DNA from: Limnanthes douglasii subsp. nivea
Lineage: Eukaryota; Streptophyta; Magnoliopsida; Brassicales; Limnanthaceae
Length of the DNA: 64,000 bases
Direction of reading: 5' to 3'
NCBI GenBank assembly: GCA_036936605.1
Contig: JAUPFV010000005.1
Location: forward strand, 154,257,195-154,321,194
The notes under the pieces are model-generated. The model was not told the origin of the DNA and ran no database searches. It saw nothing but the letters and a program-made list of their open reading frames with translations. The position numbers and the translations under genes are program-made. How positions within the stretch are numbered: position 1 is the first letter of the stretch; every line of letters begins with the position of its first letter. Of the stretch, positions 34,308-46,656 are shown one piece after another.

Positions 34308-34800
34308 TCGTCACAGACGTTTGCCAACTAAATCCTCATTATCACAACCTCATACTCATTCGCGTTTTTAGAATTATGAAAATCAAATTTGATTGCTTAG
34401 TGCAACAATTTTCTAGAAATTATGGTTAGCTGGAGTCCCACCTTACTGTCGTGACAATTGAGTCCTCCATTAGTTTGGCATGTACACTTGGCTTTAAAAA
34501 AATTCAGTTGTGGGCATAAAATATTTGGCCTAGAACTTGATCAAGAATTGTAGGATGTGTGATTTTATGACGGACCATGATTGAAAACAAATATCAACCT
34601 CAACTTAATCGACTGTCGAGCTAGGAGACCCAAGATATTAGATTTATAAAGAATAACCTGTAGGGGAAGAGTTTTCGACAATACTAGAATTCCCTTTTAA
34701 TTAAGGATGTAATCTTTGTTGCTATTAACCACAACTAAAGCTAACTTTTCTAATTACTAGTACTTAATTTCGTCATCAACGTGGCTCTTACTAACATAAT
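34308..34800 (-). pseudogene. Decayed Gypsy RNase H adjoining copy C
   Basis: On the minus strand IKFDFHNSKNANEYEVVIM (about 34340-34410) matches the 'F...SNNxAEYEA' box of the Tat-type second RNase H, and NFKILV-like sequence follows into copy C. Farther right the reading is lost. This single-copy stretch shows which end of the array was the parent element. Confidence 0.5.
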
Positions 34801-35728
34801 AGACGACCTTAGTCATGTCATTCATCGTGCACGATAAATAGACTGACATCATAATCTAACATAGTCAAATAAAAGTAGAATATATCTTTAAGGGTAAGTT
34901 TAGGTAGTATTTTGAGAGAACTTAACGGAAAGACCAACCCTTTACGAGTTTGGAAAAACTGGAAACATTTATCGAATTACAAAGAAATGAAATGGTTGAG
35001 GGAAGCCAACCTTCCAACCAAGAATTGTACCTCGGAACAAATTTAATATTGAAGACAACATGTGCTCAAAGATGGATTTGTCGAATACACGATTAAGTAT
35101 AAATTCTTTGAATCTCCCAGGCATAGCTAGAGCAAAGACTTAAATGCAAAGACGTTTGTTAGAACCTAGTGGTAACTACTGCCAAAGGTAAGAAGAATGA
35201 TGATGTCAGAGGCCGAAGGATCAAATTCATCATCTACAGCAAGAAAGGGCATAACATGGTTACCAAAGGGATTCTGAAGATTCCAAAAAAACTTCGAGAA
35301 AAAGCTAGATAAAAAAGTATGAATTGATGTTTAATCTCAGCCTTTGATATAAGAGTCTTTGGATTAAGACGTGCTACATAGGACCACATATACAAAAAAC
35401 ATAGGTAAGCTTGCGACGTACAAAAATTAGTGTCGTCATTTGTCTCATGTGTTAGCTGGTCTGCTAAATGGGGCAATCATTTTATAGGCTCTAAAATTGA
35501 ACTAAGGAGATTTGTGCACATCTTTGTTCCTCTATAAATAGTGAGAGAAAGGTAATAAAATCATTGTTGGAAAATTAAATGAGAAAGAAAGCTACATGTT
35601 TTCTACTATAGTTATGGTAGCGGGTTTAACATGTAAAATAGGCATTATGAGAGCCATAGGTCCTTTGTAAGTTGGGTGAGCTTTGTAACAAAAAAGAATG
35701 CTAAAGTTTTTAATATTTGAAAAGTCCT
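34801..35728. other. Unrecognised region
   Basis: Contains short open frames only (for example minus 35234-35476). It may be the decayed RT part of the Gypsy remnant, but no motif could be confirmed. Confidence 0.35.
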
Positions 35729-35745
35729 CATGTAACCTTTTTTTT

Positions 35746-35951
35746 CAGAGGGAACCGCAGCCGCTACTCAGAGTGCAATGAGTACGCACAGGGTAAACCC
35801 TCAGTCTGACGCGATAGCCTGCAAACCAACGCCAGAAGGTAAACCACACAAAATGACAGGTTCAGCCAAAAAAACGTATGTAGAGGGACTCGAACTCATG
35901 ACCTTTAGTCACGAGAATGTCATACTCAACCAACTCGGCTACCCTTTTGGG
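35746..35951 (-). mobile_element. tRNA-derived SINE, Au-like
   Basis: The minus strand starts CCCAAAAGGGTAGCCGAGTTGGTTGAG (A box, positions about 35925-35951), then has a B box GAGTTCGAGTCCC (about 35885-35900). The body has GTTTACC and GTGCGTACTC and ends GCGGCTGCGGTTCCCTCTG before a short A run. These body words are typical of Au-family plant SINEs. Direct repeats CATGTAAC lie at 35729-35736 and 35952-35959, extending imperfectly into a T run. About 205 bp, probably full length. Confidence 0.8.
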
Positions 35952-35964
35952 CATGTAACTTTTT

Positions 35965-37080
35965 ATGTATAAAATCGAAGGTTTATTGCTCGTGGGCGTA
36001 AAATTTCCTTATAATTTAAATTATGTTAAACCTGTGTTGCGTATACTTTGGTCATACTTATCCTTTCTCACTTTATTGTTTTATGGTTTCACCACTAAAT
36101 TTTAGTGTGAACCAAATTTATGTGACTTTATCTATTTTTACTGTATATTCTACATCTCCAAACAAATAGATATCGACTAAAACAATAAGTTTTGGCTAAC
36201 GCTTCCAAAAGCTTGCTTTTGTTGGGATTTGAATGTTTTCTATTATTTCAAACCAAAAATATTCTTTTGCAGGAACTTATTTTACAATATAACTATATTA
36301 TTAAAGGAACTTGATTTAAAATTCTAAAAACATTTAATCACAAATATGGCTCAATCGATAAAGATTACAGGAAAGGCGAATCGGTTTTACGAGCTTTCCA
36401 TTACAAATTCCAATGTGGATGGATTTGGTATGGGTGTGTGCCTTAAAGTTGAATACGAATTTGTGGCTCTCTCAGAACTACTAGGGTTTAGTTTGGTTAA
36501 AGTGTTTGTTAGATAAATTCAACCAAAACAACACTTAACTCCTCAAGTTTGGGTTAGTGGTTTTGGTAACTAGCCCGATTCTCTTAAATCAGCCTACACA
36601 TACTAGAAGCTCAAAGGTTTTATTAGAAGCCCTAAAGTCCAACTGGCTATTACGTTGTCCATATTACAAATTTGTAGAATTGTAACGCTATAATACAAAT
36701 TGTTATTTCTAGTATTATGGTAAAAGAGGATAAGGTATACCCTTCTTGCATTTTCCCATTTAACAAATTTTGTACTGCTGCTGCAGCATTTCAGGTAAGA
36801 GCCAGAAGAAAATCATCATAATTTAATATAAAAAAATTATAAAATTTAAAACCCTAAAAACTCACTAATTTTTTAGTTCTATTTTTAATAGATATTTTTG
36901 ATTCTCCAATATTGTTTTCGTATTATTAAGTTTTTCATCTTCGTTCGACTAATATTTTGAACATTACCCAAACCACTAACAAATTTAAAAACTTAAAAGG
37001 TTCAAAATTGCTAACTAAATATTTTGAATTTTTAAAATCCAAAACAGAAAAATATAAAATTTGGCACCGAAAAACAACCA
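35965..37080. other. Region without a recognised gene
   Basis: A plus-strand frame from ATG 36346 (starting MAQSIKITGKANRFYELSIT) stays open for about 56 codons but matches nothing I recognise. The rest is AT-rich. Confidence 0.35.
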
Positions 37081-37365
37081 ACAAAGACCTGGGTGGAAGT
37101 CGACCTTTGTAAAACCATTCAAAATAGAATATGGATCACATTTGGAGATAAGGATGCGTTTTGGGTCTACATCTCTTATGGAGACAAACCAAAATACTAT
37201 TATGCACGTTACCACATAGGATATGATTCCAAGACCTGTAGAAAATTGAATCAAGATACCCAGAAACCACCAAATATAAAAGGGAAGTCTGATCTCTCCA
37301 CCACTAAACTTTCAGAGGTTTACATCCCTAAAATGCAAACTTTGACTGCTGAGACTATTCCTTAG
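37081..37365 (+). pseudogene. LINE ORF1 C-terminal fragment
   Basis: Reads TWVEVDLCKTIQNRIWITFG, then FWVYISYGDKPKYYYARYHI and SKTCRKL. The context is the end of DUF4283 plus a CCHC-type knuckle, but the first two Cys and the His are replaced (Tyr, Arg, Tyr), so zinc binding is lost. A polar tail follows to a stop at 37365. Confidence 0.7.
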
Positions 37366-37839
37366 AACCAACACCCAAAGAACCCTTATTACCCTCCTCA
37401 TGTATCAAAGACTCTAGGAATCAAACTGATCATAATTCAGTTAACCATAGAAATATGCACAAGTCTACTAATAATGTCTATCTAAGCTCCTATTTGGAGC
37501 ATTCTCACAGAGATATTCCCAGCTCATCATAAAGTTTAAGCATCATACATGATCTTCATGAAGCAGAAATAAAAGAAGCCTTGTATTCCTTGGAAGTTGG
37601 CATTAAATTAACCTCTTCCTCTAATCTCATGAATCCTCATAACCCTTCCAGCCTCTCCTTAAGACCTGACCACATTGGAACCTTTCATCTTCTCCCAAAC
37701 CTATAGCCACAGATGAAAAGAACCTTAAACTTCCTCTGAAGAAATGAAAAGAAGCAAACTCAACTACTACAGCTGGACTAGACTCAACAAAAATAATGTA
37801 AACTAGAAGGTCTGCCAGACCTCAAACTGACTTTAACAA

Positions 37840-40800
37840 ATTACTATCACAATTCTCTGCTTGAATGTCAGAGGGGTAGGGAATAAAGCCACATGAAGGA
37901 GGATTAAATCAATTACAAGAGCTGAAAAGATTGATTTTCTCGCTATTCAATATATCCAATGTTCATAAATGCTCACCTACTAGAATTTCAACAGGCAATG
38001 TCTAACATCTCTACCAAGATCTGGTTATTTTGGAATAATAACTTATCAATTAAACCATTCATAAACCATGAATAATTTATTCATGTCGGTGTTAATCACA
38101 CTACTTTTAACATGGACTTTATGGTATCTATAATCTCTACTAAATGTTCTCGAGATCTCAAAATTTCTCTATGGGATAATATAAGAAAGGTTGTTCACTC
38201 TACTAAATATTAAATCCTAATGGGTAACTTCGAAGTTATTGCTGAACCTTCTGAACAACTATCATGCTCCATAATATGCCTGAAAGTATTGATGATTTTA
38301 ACAACTTAATCACTGATTGTAATCTAATGGATGTAGATTTCAATGGATTGAAAATTACCTAGACTAACTCCCACAAATGGAAGCGTCTGAATAGGATTTT
38401 ATATAACTTTCCTTAGCCAAGCTACTTCACTAATACTTCTGTCACTCACATGGCTAGAACAGGGTCATATAATTCTCTCATTCTCATCAAAATATGAAAA
38501 AATATCACTTATTTTAATACTGGTTTCAAATTTTAAAACATGTGGTTAGATTATCCAGAATCTGATACAACAATCAGATTCAACTAGAACGTGCCTATAT
38601 ATGTCTTCCCTATTCAAACCTTTCGGCTCAAGCTTAAAAGACTAAAGGCTGAACTCAAGACATGGAATAAAGAAACTTTTGTCAACATATTTAGTTATAT
38701 AGCTCAATCAGAAAAAATGAGGTTAAGTTTTATGAAGGATGTTACAGAGACTCTCCAACTCTAGCCAAAGAAAATGTAACTCACCTTCGATTTCTTGTTA
38801 GAGAAGAAAGTTATTGGGAATAAAAGTGCAATACCAACTAGACGAATAATGGTGAAAGAAACAATGTGGTTTTCTACAATTATGTTAAGAAGAAATGGAA
38901 AAAATAGAATTACATCTATTCAAGTTAACAATACATGAATTAAAGATCACAAAGATCTAACAGGCTCTCCAATTACTCACCTCAAATCCATTCTTATAGT
39001 TAATTCTCGCACTGTTAACTACTTAGCCATACAAGTTATCATCCCAAATCTGATTACAGCTGAAGACAACAATACCCTGATATTTCCTCCTACTGACCAT
39101 GAGAATCTAAACTCTATTAATGCTCTAAATCCAAACAACGTAGCTGGTGTGGATGGTTTTAATATTAAATTTTACCAAAAATGTTGGAATATTATTTCTA
39201 TTGATTTATTTTATGTCATACGGGTATTCTGCAATGGAGATTATATTCCATGAGGGGTGTATGCTACTGTCATATCCCTGATTCCTTAAAAGTAAACTCC
39301 TAAATCTTAGAATGATTACATGCCTATTAGTCTCTATAATGTTTTTAATAGTATTATATCCAGAATCATAAATGACATAATATCTACTCTTTTACCTAAA
39401 CTTATCTATGTTGAACATAGTGGTTTTGTTAAAGGAAGTAGTATTCAGGAAAGCACACTCCTCTCTACAGAATTAGCTTTCAACATTAATAATAATTATA
39501 AAAGAGGAAAACTCATACTTAAACTGGACCTCTCTAAAGCTTTTGACAAAGTTTTTATATCTTTAATCAAACACATACTTACTACCTTTGGTTTCAGTTA
39601 CATGTTTACTAATCTAATATTGAAGTCTATCAACAATGTCAGCTTTTTCATCATAATAAATAGAGAAGCAAAGGGTTAGTTCAAATCTACCAATGGCACC
39701 AGACAAGGGGACCCTATCTCCCCTAGTATGTTCATCATAGCCTAAGAGTTTCTGATAAGAGGATTAAAACAACTGATTCAAGAGCATCCTAATATGAAAT
39801 ACAACAATCTTAATAACATTATAATCTATTTTTTATCTTTTGTTGATGATCTAATTATATTTACTAGTGGTTCAAAGACTAGTGTTAACAATCTTTACAG
39901 GTTCTTAATCAAGTATTAAGAACAAACGGGTCAACTGATCAACAAAGAAAAATCATTATTCATACTTCCTATTTCATCTCCTATATACATTCAACACACT
40001 ACTGCATTTAACAATGGGAAATTCCCAATAAAATACTTGCGAGCAATCATCTTAAACAGAAGTCTTGTAATTAATTATAAAGCATTAGTCACAAAACTCA
40101 GAAAGAAAACTCAAGACTGGGACCATACCTTAATATCCAATTGTGGTAGATTGACTCTTATACAATCTGTCTTGACAATAATTCCAAACTATCAGCTACA
40201 ACATTCATTGATTCCTAGCTCAATTATAAAAAACAATAGAAGCCATCTGCAGCAAATATATATAAGGATTATCGGATAATTATCAAGATATAACATGGGC
40301 TAGATGGAATAAGCTCTACCTTCCTTATAAAGAAGGAGACCTAAACATCAGAAAAATTACAGAAGTACAACTCACATATTGTTGTAAATTATGGCTGAAA
40401 TTTAGAGAAAATAAAAGTCTATGGTCAAATGTTATCCACGTCATCTATTTTTATAATTATCATTGAATGTAAGTATACTTACAACAAAAGATCTCAAATA
40501 TGGAAGAGACTACTAGATGATAGAAGTATTGTCGAGGGATTCATATTATGGTCTATTGGTCAAGGAAATGTGATTTTTGGCTAGATCACTGGTACAACAA
40601 TAAACCCCTAATTGACCTAACAAGTGACACTGATCATTCTTGGTACCATCAAGTTAGAGCTAACAGCTTCTGGACCGATTATGGTCGGGACTTTATCATA
40701 TTAAAATCTAATGTCACCCAACTAGATATCAACGGAATATCTAAATTTTCAATCAAAGACTCAATAGATGACAAACTTCAGTGGACATTAAGTGACTCTG

Positions 40801-41730
40801 GAGAATTCTTGTTTAAGGACACCTAGAATGTGATAAGAACTACAAGAACAACATATATGCTCCTATCTGCAATCTAAAACAAATTCATCCCCAAAAAATA
40901 TTATTTTCTAACATCTAAGTGTCAGCATTATGATGACATTGAAACTCTTCAACACATATTTGTTCTCTGTAACTCCTCTTGGACAGTTTGGCAACATTTT
41001 TGTTCCATGTTAAAAATTCATATAGGTAATTATATGACTCTCTCTCATTATTAGGCTCTGGGTCTAGTCTGTACCTAACTTGACACATATCAAAAATACT
41101 CTAATAGTTATAACCTGTTGAACCCTTTGGTACCACAAAAATAACAAACAATTCAAGCTCTATAAGACCTATAATAGTTTAATAATCTCTAAAGTAAAAA
41201 ATTATGTTCTAAAAATGGATATGGCTAATATTCTAAAAAGAACTTTATTGGTTAAAGACACATTATCTTCTTACAAACTTGGCTACTTCAGCCATCTAAT
41301 GCATCAAATAAAGCTCTATGTTAAACACTGGTCACCTCTTACTGCACAAATACTCAAATTAAATACTAACACTTCATGTTCGCACTCTGGTGTAGCAACT
41401 GGCTGTGCAATAATCAGAAACCACAAGGGTGAAATCAAGGCAACAATTGGCAGATTATATGGAAAATAGAGTCCCATCATCGTAGAGACTCGTGCTCTAC
41501 TAGATGGCCTCCTTATATGCTACAAAATGAAAATCAATAAGATGGAAATAAAGACTGACTCTAACCTCCTATTCACTATGAGTATCTCTAACAAAGCCCT
41601 ATGGTTTCTAACTCTTACTCTACAATGTTGCAGGAAACTAATCTTATCTAAAATGGTTCAATCTCACATCAAATAAGAGCAAAATGATGAGGCATATTGG
41701 CTCGCTAAATGGATAAATAAATGAAAATAT
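37840..41730 (+). pseudogene. LINE ORF2: endonuclease, RT, zf-RVT, RNase H
   Basis: Endonuclease start TILCLNVRGVGNKAT at about 37852. RT from about 39115 includes NNVAGVDGFNIKFY, then SGFVKGSSIQEST and KLILKLDLSKAFDKV (39505-39555), GTRQGDPISPSMF (about 39695) and FVDDLIIF (about 39839, active-site box kept as FVDD). zf-RVT-like sequence (40548-41010) has FWLDHWYNNKPL and ETLQHIFVLC. RNase H (41335-41700) has LKLNTNTS, CAIIRNHKGEIKA and EAYWLAKW. Frequent stops across the span show long decay. Confidence 0.8.
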
Positions 41731-41986
41731 AATATCGACATTAATACAGAAAAAATTTCCCAACCATCTAAAAGTTATAGCTATTCTAGATAGCCTCGAT
41801 ACTTGTTACATGAGAGAAATATAAATTTAGTTCTCTTTGTCTCTTACATCTACAATCACTTATTATAATCTAGTCTCAAATTATATACGCCCAAACTCAC
41901 TTGACAAGATTATTTATATGCAACTATATCTCTATGACCTTCTACGGAATCATCTATTCAAAACAGCTAGCAAATGCAACTATCAT

Positions 41987-42366
41987 TGGTAATGCTAAAA
42001 ATTGATCTGAGGTTATATTTGGAATATATTTAAGTTGGGTATTATTTTAGGGTGGAGGGTAGAGAGAGAAAATAGATTCTTGTATTTAATATTTAGAGAG
42101 AGAGAGAGAGAAAACAATCCAACCCACTTAATGTTGTTTGTCGAACTATTAATAATCTTTTTAGACCCATGGGTCATTCAGATCGAGTCATTTAATTGGG
42201 TTAGCCTTATAAACCGTTATGTCCAAAAGTAAGGGAACTAGAAACTTAGCTGAGTCACTAGACATACTATTTATTCATCATGATTTCGTTTTAGGGTCTG
42301 AATTTCCCTCTAAGAAAAATCTGATCCTCTTACTGATTTAGCCTCCAACAAAATCTGACCCTATCA
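41987..42366 (-). repeat. 3' LTR of Tat-3
   Basis: Matches 61018-61388 throughout (shared ATTTGGAATAT, AAGTTGGGTATTA, TTGTATTTAATATTTAG, CCATGGGTCATTC). On the minus strand it begins TGATAGGGTC, preceded by the purine tract AAGGGGGCTAGA (42367-42378). A GA repeat lies near 42093-42112. Confidence 0.85.
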
Positions 42367-43106
42367 TCTAGCCCCCTTAGCCTCTCAGAAGTACTTTGAT
42401 AGAGCTAATATATCAAATGATTCTGAACCCCCTCCGAGAGATATGTTTAAAGTAGTTATTTCTCAAAGGTTGCAACTTTAATCTGGTTTCTTTTTAAGAC
42501 ACGTATCAAGTAGTTATTGGACCTAGTGGTCGGTTTCACTCTAGGTAATCGTGTTTCATAAAAGAGGAAATGGGCTACATTTAATAGACCCCTTTTATTA
42601 TTGACTGTTCCTTTCCCTTGGTACAAACACTCAAGTACTTCTTCCCTACCCTTATAAGGGTAAATTTTTTACTATTGTTATTTCTAAAATGAGAAAGATT
42701 TTAGTCTAAAACTTTAGATAGAGAAATAGTCAAATTTCTCAATTTAAAATTTATATTCTTCTTGTTGCTTGTTCATCGAAAATAAAAAAAATTCAGTATT
42801 TCCTAAAATTTATATGTATACATCCAAGAACGTATTAATCAAAGGAGGTTGGCTCAATTAATCTAAGTTGGAAAAAGGAAAAAACAAGCTAGAATCGACG
42901 CCAGATTACCTTCTTCACCATGTGAAGTGGTTGACAATCAAACTTCATAATACAGTAGGGTTTAATCATCTAACAAACAAAAAATCCATTCTAAACCAAG
43001 CCCAAATTCCCAGTCTTCTATATCTCCTGACCGATATATTTGGTTAATTAAACTATTCTCAACAAAATAAGTTAGCAATTGTAAATCTCATTTAACCTTT
43101 ATCGCT

Positions 43107-44188
43107 ATGGGATCAAATATAGGCGAAAGTACTCCTCACAGAATCATCAAGCTTTCTAAAGCTAAAGACAAGCTTTCCTTATTGGCTAAAGCAACAGAAA
43201 AATTAGCTGAAACTTCTACTGATGCTATCAATCCTTCAAGGAAAATTCTGACCTTTGGAGATACTACTACAACAGAGCTTCATTCACAACTCATTTCAGA
43301 AGGAAATCCTATAGTTCCATCTATTGAGCCCTCTCAAATCCACGAAGATAATCCTATTATAAAACCCAGTAGACCCTCTAAACAAAGGCCACAAGTAATG
43401 GAATAAAAAATGGATGCTAGTGGGGAAGATACCCCCTTAGAGACGTCTAATCAAACTAGGGATATTCATAATGTGACTTGGGAAAAAAAGGCTATCTTGC
43501 AAGAATTCGAACCACTTTAGAGTCCCTCGTTGGGCGAATCAGGCCCAATCTATCTAAAGTTAATGTCAAGTATCTACTAGCTTTATAGAGGATATCATAC
43601 TTTTTTTTATCCATCCAAACTGATGGGATCCGAAAAAATTGGGATTTCCTGAATCGGTCAAAGTTAAGCTACCTCTACATGAAGATACTCCGGTGGAGTG
43701 CAAGGCCAGCAAGTTGGTGGTTTATACAGATGTATTTTCACTTGACAAAATTATGTCCAAGCCATCTAAGTCCTAATGCATGGTTTATGTTGTTAGCTAG
43801 CATCATAGCTTCCGGGTTATCCAAAATTTTGATGCATATGGATAAACTACATGTTATGGCTGGTTTGTGTCGTAATGTTCATATCTATTTTTATTATTTT
43901 AATATGAGGAATGATTATAAAATGGTTCATGACCTGCTAGAAGCTAACAAGCTTTGAAGGACTCTGTTTCTTTTTTATAGTAATGCTTGGGAAAATGCAG
44001 ATAAATCATGTGTAAAGTATGCTCATAAGATACTGGAAAAGTTCATACAAGTGTTTTTAAAGATTTTATTCGTTCCCATATTTTGATATTTTTATTTCTC
44101 ACTTTAGATTTGTTTTGTAGTGTGCTCAAAGCTCTTTACACATAATTTGGAAGACAAGAAAGCAACTTTCACAAAGTTGAATAAATGG
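43107..44188 (+). pseudogene. Antisense gene of Tat-3, first part
   Basis: From ATG 43107 a 99-codon frame is rich in Ser, Pro and Lys. After stops and a frameshift, the domain corresponding to that at 51.9-52.3 kb appears: LPLHEDTPVECKASKLVVYT (about 43668-43730), LSPNAWFMLLASIIASGLSK, then FYYFNMRNDYKMVHDLLEAN (43679-43957). This looks like the PF04195 'putative gypsy type transposon' domain. A likely intron (44051-44120) follows, then CSKLFTHNLEDKKATFTKLN up to the Tat-4 insertion. It runs opposite to gag-pol of its element. Function unknown. Confidence 0.6.
44051..44120 (+). other. Probable intron in the Tat-3 antisense gene
   Basis: CAA|GTGTTT at 44051 and TTTTGTAG at 44120 bound a T-rich 70-bp stretch. 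It lies at the position equivalent to the intron in the Tat-4 antisense gene: after a WKSS/WRSN segment and before a Cys- and Lys-rich helix. Confidence 0.45.
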
Positions 44189-44548
44189 TGATATGTAAAT
44201 AGAGTTTTAAGGACTTAATTGTAAATAATGTAAATTTAAGGATTTAATTGTAATTAATGTAAGTTTTGTCCTTAATTCGTGATTGGTGTAAGTTTTAGAG
44301 GATATTTGTAACTTTGTGTAATTTGTAAGGACTAAACAACAATTAGTCCACTTTTTGTAATAGATTCAGTTAGAGACTAAGTCTTGGCTCCTCTATATAA
44401 AGGACCAGACTACTCTAATAAAGGGGTTGAACACTGTTACTTTGAAACTTATTTGTACTTGTGTTTTCTCTCTCTGAAAACCATCAAACTCTTTCTCTCT
44501 CTAGAATACACTCTTGACAGTTTACTAAGGCAAAACGATAACTCATCA
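44189..44548 (+). repeat. 5' LTR of Tat-4
   Basis: Starts TGATATG and ends ACTCATCA. TATA box CTATATAAAGG at about 44393-44403, with a CT-rich stretch (TTTTCTCTCTCTG, CTTTCTCTCTCTAG) downstream. Confidence 0.92.
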
Positions 44549-44550
44549 AA

Positions 44551-44569
44551 TTGGCGACTTCACTAGGGA
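44551..44569 (+). other. Primer-binding site of Tat-4
   Basis: TTGGCGACTTCACTAGGGA, two bases after the LTR. Same type as in Tat-2 (18188). Confidence 0.7.
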
Positions 44570-44636
44570 TGTCAAATCAGTGCTTGTATTTCGTTCGAAA
44601 TCTTGATACAATCTAGTTGACAGATGAAATCAATCT

Positions 44637-45510
44637 ATGGTGCTTCCGAAGCGTTTCGACATTTCAAAGATTGAAAAGTTCGATGGGATGCAGGATCCCG
44701 ATGAAAACATCGAACAATTCAAGAATTATATGATGAATTTCAAAGACGGCGACCGACTTGTGTGTCGTACATTTTCACAGACTTTTAAGGGAACAGCTCT
44801 CAAGTAGTAAAACAGGATTCCGAGGGGGTCTATATCAAATTTCAGAGATTTCTATACTGTTTTTTAAGGTAATTTGTGGGAAGCAAAGAGATGAGAGCAA
44901 ATGGTGATACAATTATTCAGTGCAAGCAGGCACTGGGAGAAAAATTGAAAGATCATACCAAGAAGTTTGTGTTGACCAACTGTGAGGAAAATGTGGCAAT
45001 GGCAGCTTTTCGCCAAGGATATTTGCCAGGAGATTTAGCTAATGAAACAACAAAGAGAAGGGCCTTGACTTATAGAGCTTTGATGGCTCAAGTTGAGGAT
45101 CAGATCAAAGTGGAGGAATCGAGTAGAGTCCGAGGTGGACCAGCTAACACACCGAAGAATTTGGGACAGTCCAATAATCAGGGGCAGCCCTCGAATGGTA
45201 ATAACAATGGTAATGGTAATTAGCAGTCGAGGCAGAAGAACAACAATTTGCCTCTTCGGAGTGGTGGTTATTCAAACAATGCTCCATCTAATACTTACAA
45301 TAGGCCTAGACCAAATACATGGGTCAAGCCTGAGTATTATGCTGATCTGACAGAGAATGTTTCTGTCATCTGGGATAAGACCAAGAAACTGTCAATTTCA
45401 GAAAGCCGGCTCCCATCAGTAAACCAACGAAAGAGAGAAATAATAAATTTTGCAAATATCATGATGATATTGGACATGATACAAATGATTGTATTGCTCT
45501 GAAGAAATAA
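44637..45510 (+). pseudogene. Gag of Tat-4, lacking the N-terminal region
   Basis: Starts at the capsid core only 70 bp after the PBS: LPKRFDISKIEKFDGMQDPD, then NIEQFKNYMMNFKDGDRLVC and FSQTFKGTALK. Continuing in other frames: SKEMRANGDTIIQCKQALGE and AAFRQGYLPGDLANETTKRR (44876-45223), a Gly/Asn-rich linker, and a zinc-knuckle type FCKYHDDIGHDTNDCIALK (about 45450-45502). Tat-2 and Tat-3 have a few hundred extra codons (DKLRAEIEAL... region) before the core, missing here. Frameshifts and TAG codons interrupt it. Confidence 0.75.
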
Positions 45511-45549
45511 ATCCAATATTTTATTAAGAATGGAAAGCTCCCGACTTAT

Positions 45550-46323
45550 GTGAAGTCGCATGGGAGTGCATCAAAAAATATTGGTGCATCGACTTTGAAG
45601 GCTGCACCGCTAGCTGAGAACTTGATGATTATGGATTCACAGATTGAATCGTTCGATGCTTCTACTGAATACGTTGAAAAGGATCCAAACAGGTTGCTTC
45701 TCATGACAGTCGAAGAACCTGTGCAAAAGAGTCGAGTTCGAGAGTTATGCAAGTTTTTTAAATCGTTGGCTAATTTTGGGGGCGATTCAATGGCTGGAAA
45801 TTCAGACAGTTCGAGGAAAAGGCATGCCATCAACTTGACAACTCAAAATGAATGGAGGATGTCAACATACTTGTATGGAAATAAAGATATTCCCTTCATT
45901 GTGTTTGATGAAGATGATATGAGAGGGATTGCAGGACCACATGAGGATGTCGTGGTGATCGGAGCTGAGGTGGCTGGCGTCGAAATTCGACGTGTGCTAA
46001 TTGACACTGGCAGTTCTGCTAATGTCCTTTTAAAATCCACCTATGATAGAATGACAAATCCACCTCGGATTACTCAATCGGATCGTACAATTATCGGATT
46101 CACGGGTGTAACAGCTCGTGTTGTTGGAGAATTCGAAGGTGAAGTTAGTTTGGGAAAAGGACCATTTAAGAAAAAGGTCCAAGTACTTTTTGTGTTGGTG
46201 GACTATCCCACAAGTTATAATGCTATTTTTGGAAGGTCATGCCTTTCAAGAATGTACGGGGTGGTTTCTACAGTTCATCAGTGCTTTAAGTACGTAGTTG
46301 GAGACAGAGTTGGTGTAGTTTGA
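45550..46323 (+). pseudogene. Aspartic protease domain of Tat-4 polyprotein
   Basis: The longest open gag-pol frame of this element (257 codons). After an acidic linker comes KRHAINLTTQNEWRMSTYLY, PFIVFDEDDMRGIAGPHEDV, and then the protease active site RRVLIDTGSSANVLLKSTYD with an intact DTG. Then GEVSLGKGPFKKKVQVLFVL, SYNAIFGRSCLSRMYGVVST and HQCFKYV follow to a TGA at 46321-46323. Of the three comparable Tat protease sites in the window, only this one keeps the triad. The frame is cut off from gag and RT by stops. Confidence 0.8.
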
Positions 46324-46656
46324 TGCGATCAAAAGGTTGCCATGGAATGGTATGTCACGGCACTTCAGGTCCGAGGATCCACTATTGAGGATTTGATGCG
46401 AGAATAGTAGTTAGAGGGGGCACTCTTGGATTTGGAAGAAATGGTTGACGATCCGATAGAAACCTCGGGGTCTTTAACGGTGAGTGAAGAAATAGAGGAG
46501 TTTACTTTTGCAGAAAGAAAAGTGTTTTGAATCGGAACTTTATTGACCCCTTTTTTACGTCAACAACTGCTTGATTATTTATCTCAAGATTTGGATGTCT
46601 TCACTTGGAGGACAGAAGATGTAACAGGAGTACTTATTGAGGTAATTTGACAAAGC

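Larger units (their letters stand above)
37081..41760 (+). mobile_element. L1-type LINE, nearly full ORF2 span, heavily mutated
   Basis: Starts inside ORF1 (end of DUF4283 and zinc knuckle) and covers endonuclease, RT, zf-RVT and RNase H on the plus strand, each with several stops. The 5' end is truncated, as usual for LINEs. The 3' end, near 41760, has AATACAGAAAAAA but no long A tail. The outer Tat element lies just beyond, at 41987. Confidence 0.85.
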
